Shown here: positions 46,350 to 58,184 of the stretch, one piece after another | Layout: the number at the start of each line of letters is the position of its first letter | How positions within the stretch are numbered: the first letter of the stretch is position 1 | Assembly: GCF_008728515.1 (NCBI RefSeq) | Contig: NW_022161823.1 | Location: 62,001 to 126,000 of the forward strand | Direction: 5' to 3' | DNA: 64,000 nucleotides | From: Papio anubis | Lineage: Eukaryota; Chordata; Mammalia; Primates; Cercopithecidae | Notes under the pieces: generated by a model | Seen by the model: only the letters and a program-made list of their open reading frames with translations | Database searches by the model: none | What the model was told of the DNA's origin: nothing | Position numbers and translations under genes: made by a program

Positions 46350-46652
46350 GGCCGGGCGGGATGGCTTAGCACTTTGGGAGGTCAAGACGGGTGGATCATG
46401 AAGTCAGGAGTTCAAGACCAGCCTGGCCAAGATGGTGAAACCCTTGCCTCTACTAAAAATACAAAAATTAGCTGGGCATGGTGGCAGGTGCCTGTAATCC
46501 CAGCTACTTGGGAGGCTGAGGCAGGAGAATCGCTTGAATCTGGGGGCCGTAGGTTGCAGTGAGCCGAGATGACTCCAATGCACTCCAGGTGGATGACAGA
46601 GTGGGACTCCATCTCAAGAAAAAATGAAAATAAAAATAAATTAAATAAATAA
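46350..46652 (+). mobile_element. AluS with short deletions
   Basis: Loses ctcacgcctgtaatccc near 46373; aaataaaacctc-type flanks. Confidence 0.9.
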
Positions 46653-46727
46653 AGCCTCTGCTTTTGCTTGTGAATTAATCTTATGAGAGAGGTGGCTTTG
46701 AAGTTGAGCAGTAATATCAACTTTAAT

Positions 46728-47019
46728 TTTTTTTTTTTTGAGATGGAGTCTCTGTTGCTCAGGCTGGAGTGCTGTGGTGCAATCTTAGTTCACTACAACC
46801 TCTGCCTTCTGGGTTCAAGCTATTCCCCTGCCTCAGCCTCTTGGGGTAGTTGAGACTACAGGTGTGTGCCACCCTCCCAGCTAATTTTTTTTGTATTTTT
46901 AGTAGAGACGAGGTTTCACCATGTTGGCCAGGCTGGTCTTGAACTCTTGACCTCAGGTGATCCGCCTGCCTCAGCCTCGCAAAGTGCTGGGATTACAGGT
47001 GTGAGCCACCATGCCTGGT
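46728..47019 (-). mobile_element. AluS
   Basis: Flanked by tcaactttaat. Confidence 0.95.
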
Positions 47020-47171
47020 CAACTTTAATGTTTTATTATCCTTTTCAGTCTCTCATACAGCTTTCAAAAAGTATTAAGTTCACAGAAATTCACCCAAACC
47101 CATATTTGCAGTCTCTCTTTCTTTTAGCAATCCTTGTCTCTTTTTTTCCTGGTTCTCATATGTGTCATTCT

Positions 47172-47470
47172 CTTTTTTTTTTTTTTTTTTTGAGACGGAG
47201 TTTCACTCTTGTTGCCCAGGCTGGAGTGCAATGGCGCAATCTTGGCACACCGCAACCTCTGCCTCCCAGGTTCAAGCAATTCTCCTGCCTCAGCCTCCCA
47301 AGTAGCTGGAATTACAGGCATGCAGCACCACGCCCGGCTAATTTTGAATTTTTAGTAGAGATGGGGTTTCTCCATGTTGAGGCTGATCTCAAACTCCGGA
47401 CCTCAGGTGATCCACCCACCTCAGTCTCCCAAAGTACTGGGATTATGGGTGTGAGCCACCACGCCCGGCC
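47172..47470 (-). mobile_element. AluS
   Basis: Flanked by ctcatatgtgtcattct and ctcatatgcatcattct. Confidence 0.95.
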
Positions 47471-47779
47471 TCATATGCATCATTCTCAATACCACTAACC
47501 ATGCATGGAGCCTATATCATTACATGAGAAAGCACAGGAATTTCCTTAGTAAATGTGTTCACATTTTATCACTTTAAATACAGACTCTGATGGACTCTAA
47601 GCAAAGCAATGCCAGGGTGAAAAGGGTATACGAGATTTGTCTCAGGCCTCTGCCTCGTTCTCATTAGGCCTCACTTAATCTGGTTTTGGCTTTAGCTACA
47701 CAACCCAGTTTAACTTACCTCCCCTGCCCCAATATTTTCTTGTGGAAAATTTTAGTTTTAGTTTTTAACTTTTGTAAAA

Positions 47780-48125
47780 TTTGGTTGCTTTTGTTAAAAG
47801 ATAAACTTAGGCACATTAAAATTTGGAAGAATTTATTTGTCCAGGCAGAGATTCATGAATTGGGCAGTGCCAGACCTCAAGCAGTCCAGGACTCCACCAA
47901 GGGGGTTTGATGGGAAAACTTTTATAAGGTGTTTGTGGAAGCAAGACAAAAAAAATATTTGATTGGTTAAAGTGGAAAGTCCCTAGTTAGAGGTTAGTTG
48001 GTGGTTTCTGATTGATTAAGCTTAAGTTTCATTTTACTGTTGACATTGAGTGAGGTTTTGGTTTACTAGTAAGGGACCCATGGTGCTGGAGTTGTTTCAG
48101 CCTAATGACCTCCTAATTAAATTTT
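47780..48125. repeat. Unclassified interspersed-repeat-like segment
   Basis: Contains ggcacattaaaatttgg and attcatgaattgggcagtg, phrases I associate with antisense LTR sequence, but no clear ends are visible. Confidence 0.3.
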
Positions 48126-48176
48126 TTAAATACTCTGAATGTTAAGAAAGTATACTTCACTCAAGACTTGAGCTCT

Positions 48177-48478
48177 AGCTGGGCACGGTGGCTCATGCCT
48201 GTAATCCCAGCACTTTGGGAGGCCGAGGAGGTTGGATCACCTGAGGTCAGGAGTTTGAGACCAGCCTGACCAACAAGGTGCAATCCCGTCTCTACTAAAA
48301 CTACAAAAATTAGCCAGGCGTGGTGGCAGGCCCCTGTAGTCCCAGCTACTGGGGAGGCTGAGAAAGGAGAATTGCTTGAACCCGGGAGACAGAGGTTGCA
48401 GTGAGCCGAGATCATGCTACTGCCCTCCAGCCTGGGTGACAGAGGAGACTCCGTCTCAAAAAAAAAAAAAAAAAAAAG
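48177..48478 (+). mobile_element. AluS
   Basis: Flanked by aagacttgagctcta and aagacttgaggtcta. Confidence 0.95.
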
Positions 48479-48562
48479 ACTTGAGGTCTATACACACTGA
48501 AATTGTTATCCCTTTTGATGAAGAGGTAAATTTGGAAATGATGCTTAAAATATTGGGGTTTG

Positions 48563-48868
48563 GGCCAGGGGCGGTGGCTCAATCCTGTAATCCCAGCACT
48601 TCAGGAGGCCGAGACGGGCGGATCACGAGGTCAGGAGATCGAGACCATCCTGGCTAACATGGTGAAACCCTGTCTCTACTAAAAATACAAAAAACTAGCC
48701 GGGTGAGGTGGCGGGCGCCTGTAGTGCCAGCTACTCGGGAGGCTGAGCCAGGAGAATGGCGTAAACCCGGAGGCGAGCTTGCAGTGAGCTGAGATCCGGC
48801 CACTGCACTCCAGCCTGGGCCACAGAGCGAGACTCCATCTCAAAAAAAATAAATAAATAAAAAAAAAT
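48563..48868 (+). mobile_element. AluY, cercopithecoid type
   Basis: gatccggccactg at 48792-48804; ggggtttg flanks. Confidence 0.95.
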
Positions 48869-48939
48869 CGGGGTTTGGTTTCAATAATTTATTGAATTTG
48901 TTGAATGTAGGCAGTATGTTGTTTTCACATTTATCATTT

Positions 48940-49512
48940 AAAAAGTTAATTTTAGCTTTAATTTTAAGTTCCAGGGTACATGTGCAGGATGTGCAGGTTT
49001 GTTACATAGGTGAACATGTGCGGTGGTGGCTTGCTGTACCTATCAACCCATCATCTAGTTATTAAGCCCAGCATGCATTAGCTATTTTTCCTAATACTCT
49101 CCCTTCCCCTATCCCACACCCTGACAGGCCCCAGTGTGTGTTGTTTCCCTCATTTGCCCATTTGTTCTCATTGTTCAGCTCCCACTTATAAGTGAGAACA
49201 TGTGGTGTTTGGTTTTCTGTTCCTGCGTTAGTTTGCTGAGGATAATGGCTTCCAGCTCCACCCATGTCCCTGCAAAGGACATGATCTCGTTCCTTTTTAT
49301 AACTGCATCGTATTCCATTGTGTATATGTACCAGATTTTCTTTATCTAGTGTATCATTGATGGGCATTTGGGTTGATTCCATGACTCAAGATCTAGAACC
49401 AGAAATACCATTTGACTCAGCAATACCGTTAGTGGGTATATACCCAAAAGAATATAAATCATTCTATTACAAACACACATGCACATGTATGTTCATTGCA
49501 GCACTATTCACA
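48940..49512 (-). mobile_element. L1PA/PB-type L1 3' end with 5' inversion (twin-primed)
   Basis: From 48940 to 49380 the sequence is an L1 3' end in antisense (3' UTR plus the last part of ORF2). From 49381 to 49512 an adjacent upstream part of ORF2 appears in the opposite orientation. The direct repeat ttcacatttatcattt occurs at 48924-48939 and 49507-49522 and fits a target-site duplication. This is the classic product of twin priming. Confidence 0.85.
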
Positions 49513-49639
49513 TTTATCATTTTATTTAATTGTAGAGAATAGGGGAGCATGGCCATGCAGACTTGGCCTAATATAAATTCATGAGAAATGTGCAACTGGG
49601 AATTCAAGTGATATAGAAGACATTGTTCTCTCTCTTTCT

Positions 49640-50014
49640 CTCTCTCTTTCCCTCCCTTCCTTCCTTCCTTCCTTCCTTCCTTCCTTCCTTCCTTCCTTCC
49701 TTCCTTCCTTCCTTCCTTCCTTTCTTTCTTTCTTTCGTTCGAGTTTTGCTCTTGTTGCTCAGGCTGGACTGCAATGGTGCTGTCTCGGCTCACTGCAACC
49801 TATACCTCTCAGGTTCTAGCGATTCTCCTGCCTCAGCCTCCCAAGTAGCTGGGATTACAGGTGCCCACCACCACACCCGGCTAATTTTTTTGCATTTTTA
49901 GTAGAGAGGGCGTTTCACCATGCTGACCTGGCTGGTCTAAAACTCCTGACTTCAGGTGATGCACCCACCTCGGCCTCCCAAAGTGCTGGCATTATAGGCG
50001 TGAGCTGCACCTGG
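49640..50014 (-). mobile_element. AluS with (CTTC)n tail
   Basis: Antisense Alu whose poly-T end passes into a long CTTC tract (about 49650-49740). Confidence 0.88.
49647..49740 (+). repeat. (CCTT)n/(CTTT)n microsatellite
   Basis: Pure CTTC units ending in TTTC units next to an antisense Alu. Confidence 0.97.
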
Positions 50015-50429
50015 CGAGACTCTGTTTTCTCTTGAGAAATTTGCAAGGAGACATATGAGTATAATGAGACTATATTTTGAGATATAAACTTATTCCTCTC
50101 TCCTAATATTTTATGCTATCCTACCATTCTCCCCAACCTAGAAAGTAACTAGGGTACTTTACTTTAAGTGCCCCTAGGAGAGATTGTTAAAAAGAAGAAA
50201 GAAAATAATAAATACTTTTTGAGTTTCAAAATAGATACAGACCATATTTTGAAAGAAATGCTTTGTGAGACAAGGGGCATAAAGTTCTGCATGGCATAAA
50301 AAGTAGATTAAGAAGAATATGGAATTATGTGAGGAGTGTTTTTCCAGTATTTTGAAAAGACAGTCTAGAGAGAAGATAAACGCAGGTTGGGGAGGGGTGG
50401 TAGTAGGGACTTGAAACTTGAGGATCTGT

Positions 50430-51235
50430 AATAGAGGAGACTTGAGCTGAATGAGTTTTCAGTCCCCCAAAGAGCCATATTCACTCAAGCCTCAGTGATT
50501 TTGCTCATGCTGCTTCTACATTTGTATGCGGCTCAGCTGTTGTTTCTGTTGGGAGACCTGCTTTAGCCTACCCCAGTCCACCGAGTTTCTGTAATAAGTA
50601 AAGGGTTAATTCAGTAGGCCTGGGTTCCTCAAACTCTGCATTTTCCGAAGGTCTTCAGGAAGGGTCCTTGAATAGTTCCTGGGAGGTAACCTCTGAGCCC
50701 TTGAAATATCCTTTCTGACAAGACTGTCTTTGTGTACCTGAGACTTTGGTTTACATGGATCGTTTATGCTAACAATGTGATTTATGATGAATGCCTGTTT
50801 TTGTGTGCCTGAAGTCCTGGGCCACACTGTATCAGTTTTACCTCTGGACGGAGGCTGGAGATAGAGTAACTAGAGTTGGTCATGCAGGAATCCCACACCT
50901 ATGTGACTGACACCAATAAAAACCCCTGAACCAAGGCTTCGTGGGGGGGGGGTCCCTGGTTGGCAACACTTTGCGCTTGTTATCACGCATTGTTCAACTG
51001 GTGGAAGTAAGTGCTGTCTGTGAGATTCCTCTGAGAGATGACAACTGGAAGCTTGTTCTTGGTGTCTCATGGACTCTGCCCTATGCACCTTTTTTTTTTT
51101 CTGATTTAAGTCTGCATTCTTTTGCTGTAGTAAACCATAATTGTGAGTGTAATAGCTTTTCTGAGTCCTGTAAGTCCTTCCAGTGAATCATCAAACCTGA
51201 AGGTGATCTTGACATTCTTCGATAATTTTTTTCTC
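50430..51235 (+). mobile_element. LTR-like element, unclassified
   Basis: About 800 bp with LTR-like layout: a unique left part, a polyadenylation-type signal ccaataaaaacccc at 50913-50926, a run of ten G at 50942-50951, and a right part ending tgagtcctgtaagtccttcc followed by gaatcatcaaacctgaagg. I recognise the style (ERVL- or ERV1-like LTR) but cannot name the family. Confidence 0.4.
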
Positions 51236-51246
51236 TAACACTTACT

Positions 51247-51297
51247 GTTCATTCATTCATCCATCCATCCATCCATCCATCCATCCATCCATCCATT
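51247..51297 (+). repeat. (CATC)n microsatellite
   Basis: About eleven tetranucleotide CATC units next to an L2 relic. Confidence 0.95.
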
Positions 51298-51299
51298 TA

Positions 51300-51640
51300 A
51301 CCAATGAACTAGTGAATGCCTGCCATGTCCCAGACATTGTGTTAAGCCTAGAGGTATAGGAGTAAATATAATAGGCACAATCCTTACCATCAACGAGTTT
51401 ATAGTCTGGTGGTGAAGGAGATAAGTAACCAGATAAATACAGTTCAGCATAGTAGCAGCTATGACGGGCATAGTGCAGGGTGCCATAGGGAGCAGAGAGA
51501 TAAGAGGCCAACAATAACTAGTGGGGAGGGTGTCAGGTCAAGCTTCCTAGAGTGGGTGAAGAGCTGCTTGCTAAGTAGGCAAGTGACAAAGGGTAGAAAA
51601 GGGTGATTAAAGCAGAGACAACACATATAAAAACCAGGAA
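51300..51640 (-). mobile_element. L2-like relic
   Basis: gaatgcctgccatgtcccag, gagtttatagtctggtggtg and gccatagggagcagagag. Confidence 0.5.
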
Positions 51641-51682
51641 GTGAGAAGAATGAAGTAATTTTATTGTATCTGGAAAGGAATT

Positions 51683-51978
51683 TTTGTTGTTGTGTTGTTT
51701 TGAGATGGAATCTTGCTCTGTCACCCAGGCTGGAGTGCAGTGGCGCGATCTCACCACAACCTCAGCCTCCTGGGTTTGAGTGATTCTTGTGCCTCAGCCT
51801 TCTGAGTAGCTGGGATTACAGACGCATGCCACCACGCCTGGCTAATTTTTGTATTTTTAGTAGAGATGGGGTTTCACCATGTTGGCCAGGCCAGTCTCGA
51901 ACTCCTGACCTCAGGTAATCCACCTGCCTTGGCCTCCGAAAGTGCTCGGATTACAGGCATGAGCCACTGCGAGCCGCC
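51683..51978 (-). mobile_element. AluS
   Basis: Flanked by ctggaaaggaatttt and ctggaaatgaatgtt. Confidence 0.93.
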
Positions 51979-52704
51979 TGGAAATGAATGTTTGAGGGAA
52001 AAAGTGGCAAGAGATGAGGCTAGAGAAATATGTAGCCGCCAGAGTCAAGTAAGACATGATATGCTTCTCTTAGACAAATGTGAAGAAGTCTGGATTTGGG
52101 AGAAAAAAGGTGAGTTCAGGTTTGGTCATGTTGATGTTGTTTAATGGTTTCTTCTTCCCTTCAGCTGTAAATTCTATGAAGTCAGGCAATACTATTTATT
52201 AAATATAACTTATTCTGCTGTAAGTCAATAGTATCATTCCTAAGATGCTTATTACTACAAAAAGTATATTATCAAAACCATTGTCTCCGGAGATTAAGGA
52301 AATTAGGAGTTAGAGAGTTTTTAGAGGGGCAATATCAAAGTTATTTTTGCTGCAGGGATTTCAATAATAAAGGAATTTTGAATATAAGTATATTTAGTTA
52401 TTAGATGCTAAAAATGATAAATTATATTAAAACTGACAAAATAAACTTCTTCACTTTCATTCCATTCTACTCCCTCCACTTATTATTTTCTTTAATCTTT
52501 GGCCTTGACCTGGCAATTTTACTTGCAGCACACCTCATAAACATCAAAGGTAAACATAAGAGCAAATGCATTGCACAGGTGAATAAATACCTGAGAGTAG
52601 CCATTCATTCCAGCAAAGTGGCTCTGTGTCCTATGCTTTGTATACATGTTGTCTAAGTAGTCAGCGTTAGTTCTCTATCACAATCAAATTATTAAACTAC
52701 TGAT
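51979..52704. other. Intergenic, nothing recognised
   Basis: Unique sequence between an Alu and the LTR7. Confidence 0.5.
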
Positions 52705-53156
52705 TGTCAGGCCTCTGAGCCCAAGCAAAGCCATCACATCCCCTGTGACTTGCACGTATACACCCAGATGGCCTGAAGTAACTGAAGAATCACAAAAGAA
52801 GTGAAAATGCCCTGCCCCGCCTTAATTGATGACATTCCACCACAAAAGAAGTGAAAATGGCCTGTCCTGGCCTTAAGTGATGACATTGCCTTGTGAAAGT
52901 CCTTTTCCTGGCTCATCCTGGCTCAAAAACCTCCCTGACTGAGCACCTTGTGACCCCCACTCCTGCCCACCAGAGAACAACCCCCCTTTGACTGTAATTT
53001 TTCTTTACTTACCCAACTCCTATAAAACGGCCCCACCCTTATCTCCCTTCGCTGACTCTCTTTTCGGACTCAGCCAGCCTGCACCCAGGTGATTAAAAAG
53101 CTTTATTGCTCACACAAAGCCTGTTTGGTGGTCTCTTCACACAGATGTGCATGACA
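52705..53156 (+). mobile_element. Solo LTR7 (HERV-H family)
   Basis: Complete 452-bp LTR from TGTCAGGCCTCTGAGCCC to GCATGACA, with the internal duplicated cacaaaagaagtgaaaatg units, a TATA box cctataaaacgg near 53027 and an attaaa polyadenylation signal near 53093. It is flanked on both sides by ctgat (52700-52704 and 53157-53161), a perfect 5-bp target-site duplication. It arose by recombination between the two LTRs of a provirus, so no viral genes remain. Confidence 0.95.
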
Positions 53157-53284
53157 CTGATCACATTATGGCCTAGGGAAATTATTAAAATTAGCACTAC
53201 TGGAGAAATGGTTGCTATCCATTCCCCCATGATGTGAAATGGCATCTTTGTAATACGCTCAATTCCTGTATATATACATATGAA

Positions 53285-53576
53285 TTTTTTTTTTTTGACA
53301 GTCTCATTCTGTCGCCCAGGCTGGAGTGCAATGGCATGATCTCAGCTCACTGCAACCTCTGCCTCCCAGGTTGAAGCGATTCTCCTGCCTCAGCTTCCTG
53401 AGTAGCTGGGACTACAGGTGTGTGCCACCACACCTGGCGAATTTTTTTGTATTCTTAGTAGAGACAGGGTTTCACCATGTCAGTCAGGTTGTTCTCAAAC
53501 TCCTGACCTCAAATGATCTGCCTGCCTCGACCTCCCAATGTGCTGGGATTTCAGGGGTGAACCACCATGCCTGGCC
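53285..53576 (-). mobile_element. AluS
   Basis: Full-length antisense. Confidence 0.95.
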
Positions 53577-53744
53577 CAGGAAGCTATATTTAAAACAAAA
53601 CAAAACAAAAAACTCTTCAGGAGATTCTGATATTTACCCAGCTTTGTGTATGATGACTGTAGATGATGTAAAGATATGTACTATAAGTCAGAATTCTTCT
53701 CTAGCAAATCAGTCCTGAAAGTGAGATGGCATGAACATAACATT

Positions 53745-54900
53745 TCAGTTTAACCAACATTTATTGAATGTATGAGACACTGGGCTAGGAGTTGGAGCTA
53801 TAAAGATTAGTAAGTCATGGACTTTGTCCTTAACTCTGGTAATGAAAGAAACAAACACACAGCCAGGTATCTTCAAAAGAAAGCATGGCGGCCCGGCATG
53901 GTGGCTCACGCCTGTAATCTCAGTACTTTGGGAGGCGGAGGTGGGCAGATTACTTGAGGTCAGGAGTTTGAGACCAGCCTGGCCAACATGGTGAAAACCC
54001 ATCTCTATTAAAAATACAAAAATTAGCTGGGCATGGTGGCAGGTGCCTGTAATCCCAGCTACTTGGAGGCTGAGGCAGGAGGCTCGCTTGAGCCCAGGAG
54101 GCAGAGGTTGTAGTGAGCCAAGATCACGCCACTGCACTCCAGCCTGGGTGACAGAGCTAGACTGTCTCAAAACAAACAAACAAAAAAACAAGGTAAGGTG
54201 CTATGATAGAAGCCATGTGCACAGACTTCTGCTCGCTGAAGAATTCCAGGGAAGCTTCCTGAGAAAGATGAATTTTGAACTGAACCAGAATGACATCACC
54301 AGGTACAGAAGTGGAGCTGAGGGTGCCAGAGGCCACTGCTGGCCCGACTCATTGTATTCTGTGTGACTAGTGCTCCTGGGGTAATGCAATGGGGCAGTTC
54401 TGGAAGAGGAGTCTTGAAGGGAAGATCAGCCCAGGTAGAACAGAGGTGGAGGGTTGTAAAATAGCAGAGTGTGTTTAGGGAACTGGAATCAGTTTGCTAT
54501 TACTATACTGTAAAATTAAGGTGGAAAGTGGTAAAATGCAAAACTAGAGGATGGGTGATTCTGTGGTGTGGATCCAGGACTGCACTCTGTAGGCAGTGGA
54601 GAACTATAAGTGGGTTTAAGTAGGAGAGAGATGTAAAGGTCTGAATTTCCAAAAGATGTCTCCTGTGGTAGTGTGGAGGGTGAACTTGAGGGGGTAAGAT
54701 CAGAAGACAAGAAAGAGACTAGTTGCTGTAGTTCTGTGAGTGATGAGGATGACAAGAACTAGGGCATTGCAAGAGGGCAGAATAGGTGTGAATGTTAGAG
54801 ATGTTCAGGGCATCCAGAATTTGGTTTATGATTACAGTAAAGGCTGAGGGGAAGGGGGGACTCCAGGATGACTCCCAGGTTTCTGAGAGATTTAGAGTGT
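53745..54900 (-). mobile_element. L2-like relic, split by Alu
   Basis: Left: accaacatttattgaatg and gggctaggagttggagct. After the Alu at 53890-54190: ttccagggaagcttcctgag and a long diverged purine-rich tail to the next Alu at 54917. Confidence 0.45.
53890..54190 (+). mobile_element. AluS
   Basis: AAAC-rich tail; inserted in an L2 relic. Confidence 0.95.
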
Positions 54901-54916
54901 GAGAGAAGATGATGTC

Positions 54917-55210
54917 TTTTTTTTTTTAAAGACAGTTTTGCTCTTGTTGCCCAGGCTGGAGTGCAGTGCCATGATCTCGGCTCACTGCCAGCTTCACCTC
55001 CCAGGTTCAAGTGATTCTCCTCCCTCAGCCTCCCAAGTAGCTGGGATTACAGGCACCCATCACCATGCCTGGCTAATTTTTGTATTTTTAGTAGAGACGG
55101 GATTTCATCATGTTGGCCAGGCTGGTCTCAAACTTCTGACCTCAGGTGATCCACCTGCCTTGGCCTCCCAAAGTGCTGGGATTACAGGCATGAGCCACCG
55201 CACCCAGCCA
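54917..55210 (-). mobile_element. AluS
   Basis: Flanked by atgatgtc. Confidence 0.95.
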
Positions 55211-55392
55211 TGATGTCAGTTTTTGGTCATGCCAAGTCTGAGGTACTTGTTAACCACTTTGCCTTATAACACAAGATTTAAAGTAATAAATGACACAGAG
55301 AAAACAGAAATAGAACTCAGAGGAATAAAATAAAAATAGGACTCAGAAGAGAATAAATAATTTCTAGTTTGCAGAATTAGGAAAGATACAAT

Positions 55393-56603
55393 TGTGACTG
55401 GAATTTGTGGGTTCTTGGTCTCACTGACTTAAAGAATGAAGCCATGGACCCTTGCGGTGAGTGTTAACAGTTCTTAAAGATGGTGTGTCCGGAGTCTGTT
55501 CCTTCAGACGTTCAGATAGACGTGTCTGGAGCTTCTTCTTTCTGGTGGGTTCGTGGTCTCACTGTCAGGAGTGAAGCTGCAGACCTTAGCGGTGAGTGTT
55601 ACAGCTCTTAAAGGCAGCATGGATCTGGAGTGAGCAGAGCAGCAGCAACATGTATCACACGTAGCCAAAGAATAATGCTTCCACAGTGTGGAAGGGAACC
55701 TGAGAGGGTTGCAGTTGGCTGGCAGGGGCAGCCTGCATTTATTCCCTTATCTGGCCCCACCCACATCCTGCTGATCGGTCCATTTTACAGAGAGCTGATT
55801 GGTGCGTTTACAATCCGTGAGGAAGAACAGAATGCTAGACAGAAACGTTCTCCAAGTTTCCACTAGGTTAGCTAGATACAGAGTATCTAGCTAGACACAG
55901 AGTGCTGATTGGTGTATCTACAATCCCTCAGCCAGACGTAAAAGCTCTCCAAGTCCCCACCAGACTCAGGAGCCCAGCCGGCTTCAACCAGTGGATCCCG
56001 CACCGGGGCCGCGGGCGGAGCTGCCCACCAGTCCCCCACGGTGCGCCTGCACTCCTCAGCCCTTGGGCGGTCCACGGGAACCAGCGCCGCGGAGCAGTGG
56101 GCGGCGCTCGTCCGGGAGGCTCGTGCCGCGCGGGAGCCCACCGTGGTGGGGGGTTGGGGCATGGCGGGCTGCAGGTCCCGAGCCCTGCCCCGCGGGGAGG
56201 AGGCTCAGGCCCGGCGAGTATTCGAGAGCGGTGCATGCGGACCGGCAGTGCTGGGGGACGCGGCGCAACCTCCGCAGCTGCTGGCCCAGGTGCTAAGCCC
56301 CTCACTGCCCTGGGCTGGCGGCGCCGGCCGGCAGCTCCGAGTGCGGGGCCAGCGGAACCCGCGCCCGCGCCCGCCGAAACTCGCGCTGGCCCGCGAGCGC
56401 CGCGCGCAGCCCTGGTTCCCGCCCGCGCCTCTGCCTCCACACCTCCCCGCAAGCAGAGGGAGGCGGCTCTGGCCTCGGCCAGCCCAGAGAGGGGCTCCCA
56501 CAGTGCCGTGGCGGGCTGAAGGGCTCCTCAAGCGACGCCGGAGTGGACGCCGAGGCCCAGGAGGCGCCGAGAGCCAGGGCTGCTAGCAGGTTGTCACCGC
56601 TCA
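55393..56603 (-). mobile_element. Solo LTR12 (HERV-9 family)
   Basis: On the minus strand it runs from TGAGCGGTGACAACC to ...GTCACA, about 1.21 kb. It has a GC- and CpG-rich U3 half (about 55970-56590), repeated CCAAT-containing units near 55790-55925, a TATA-like AATAAATGCAGG near 55733, and a repeated R/U5-like region. Flanks caat (55389-55392) and gaat (56604-56607) fit a 4-bp target duplication with one change. No internal retroviral genes are present. The open frames of up to 205 residues here are GC-rich read-through. Its promoter would point towards PNPT1, whose ATG is about 23 kb away. Confidence 0.88.
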
Positions 56604-57277
56604 GAATCACAGAGGACTGGTCTAGGCCTTGAAGGATTGGTAAGATTTGGATATGGGGATATGATGGGAGGGAATTGTCCAAGTGAAGGCACAGTCACCC
56701 TCAGGATATTGTTGTGGGAACAACTGAGACTTCTTGTTTGTGTGACGATAGAGTAAGCTAAAGCCAGATGAGGAGGATGTGGCTGCCACGGTAAGTCGGA
56801 GCCAAGTCCTGAAAGGCTCTGGGGTTCTGTCTTTAATGAGCATTGGGCTTCGCGTTAGGCAATACTTTGAATGGGACTACACTTCAGGAAAAATAATCTC
56901 AGGTATTATATAAGATACATTAGAGGTAGAAAAATTAAAGGCAGAGAGGAGTCAGGACACTACACCAGGATGCCAGAAACAGGAATGGAGAAGAGGGACC
57001 AGTGATGAAGAAGAGCGGGAAGTTATTGCATTTGAGAGTGTGGCTCAGGTCAAAGGTTACAGATGGTTGGATTACAAGGGATTGAGAAGATGGTCTGCCT
57101 CTATAGAAATAAAGGCGTCTAATAGAAAAACAGGTTTATACTGAACCCCTAGATCTGGCTCTGAACATTTAGGTACGTGCTATACTAATTTGAATCCAGA
57201 GAGATCCATGTAGTGGGTCAAGACACCTTACAAAGTGTAAAAGTTAGCTTTACAAAATGTGAAGTAAATGGAAACAA
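56604..57277. other. Intergenic, L2-like in part
   Basis: Purine-rich text such as ggatgccagaaacaggaatg recalls L2 but is too diverged to assign. Confidence 0.35.
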
Positions 57278-57592
57278 GGCCCCTTCCTTCCTTCCCTCCT
57301 TCCTTCCCTCCTTCCCTCCTTCCTTCCATCCCCCCCGCTAGAGTGCAATGGCACGATCTTGGTTCACTGCAACCTTCGCCTCCCAGGTTCAAGTGATTCT
57401 CCTGCCTCAGTCTCCTGAGTAACTGGGATTACAGGTGCCCACCACCACACTTGGCTACCTTTTTGTATTTTTAGTAGAGATGGGGTTTCGCTATGTTGGC
57501 TAGGCTGGTTTCAATCTCCTGACCTCAGGTGATCCACCCTCTTTGGCCTCCCAAAGTGCTGGGATTACAGGTGTGAGCCACCGGACCCGGCC
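57278..57592 (-). mobile_element. Alu, truncated, with CCTT tail
   Basis: A CCTT/CCCT tract at 57282-57328 passes into an Alu that lacks its 3'-proximal bases (starts at gctagagtgcaatgg). Confidence 0.88.
57282..57332 (+). repeat. (CCTT/CCCT)n microsatellite
   Basis: Imperfect pyrimidine tetranucleotides at the tail of a truncated Alu. Confidence 0.9.
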
Positions 57593-57885
57593 ACAAGACC
57601 AGTGATTTCTACAAAAGTCGTATGTGTTTTCAAATGAGACCAGCATAATATTTACAACTTGAGGTAATCTCAAGAGTTTACTAGAATTCTGTATTAATAA
57701 ATTAATATATTGTTAAAGTGCTTTGGATTCTATAATGTAAGTAAAGATACTTTCTGCCATCATAAATAATTGATTGAGGCAAGCAAGAATCATCAATGGA
57801 TGCTTAAACTAGTGGGTGAACTTTTGAAGAGTAATAGATATTTACATGATCTAAAATTTAGCTTTCTTCTATTCTTCTTTTTCTT

Positions 57886-58184
57886 TTTTTCTTTTTTTTT
57901 TTTTGAGAGGGAGTCTCGCTCTCTCGCCCAGGCTGGAGTGCAGTGGCACGATCTCGGCTTACTGCAAACTCCACCTTCTGGGTTCACACCATTCTTCTGC
58001 CTCAGCCTCCCGAGTAGCTGGGACTACAGGCGTCCGCCACCGCGCCTGGCTAATTTTTTGTATTTTTAGTAGAGACAGAGTTTCACCGTGTTAGCCAGAG
58101 TGGTCTCGATCTCCTGACCTTGTGATCCACCCGCCTCGGCCTCCCAAAGTTCTGAGATTACAGGCAGGAGCCACCGCGCCCGGC
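57886..58184 (-). mobile_element. AluY
   Basis: Near-intact antisense AluY. Confidence 0.95.

Noticed and set aside
46866..47498. 210-residue plus-strand frame
   Set aside because: It is read-through of two antisense Alus (typical VETGFHHVGQAGLELLTSGD text) and the spacer between them.
55902..56586. Overlapping open frames of up to 205 residues on both strands in GC-rich DNA
   Set aside because: They lie wholly inside the CpG-rich part of a solo LTR12, have biased Ala/Pro/Arg/Gly composition and no known domain.
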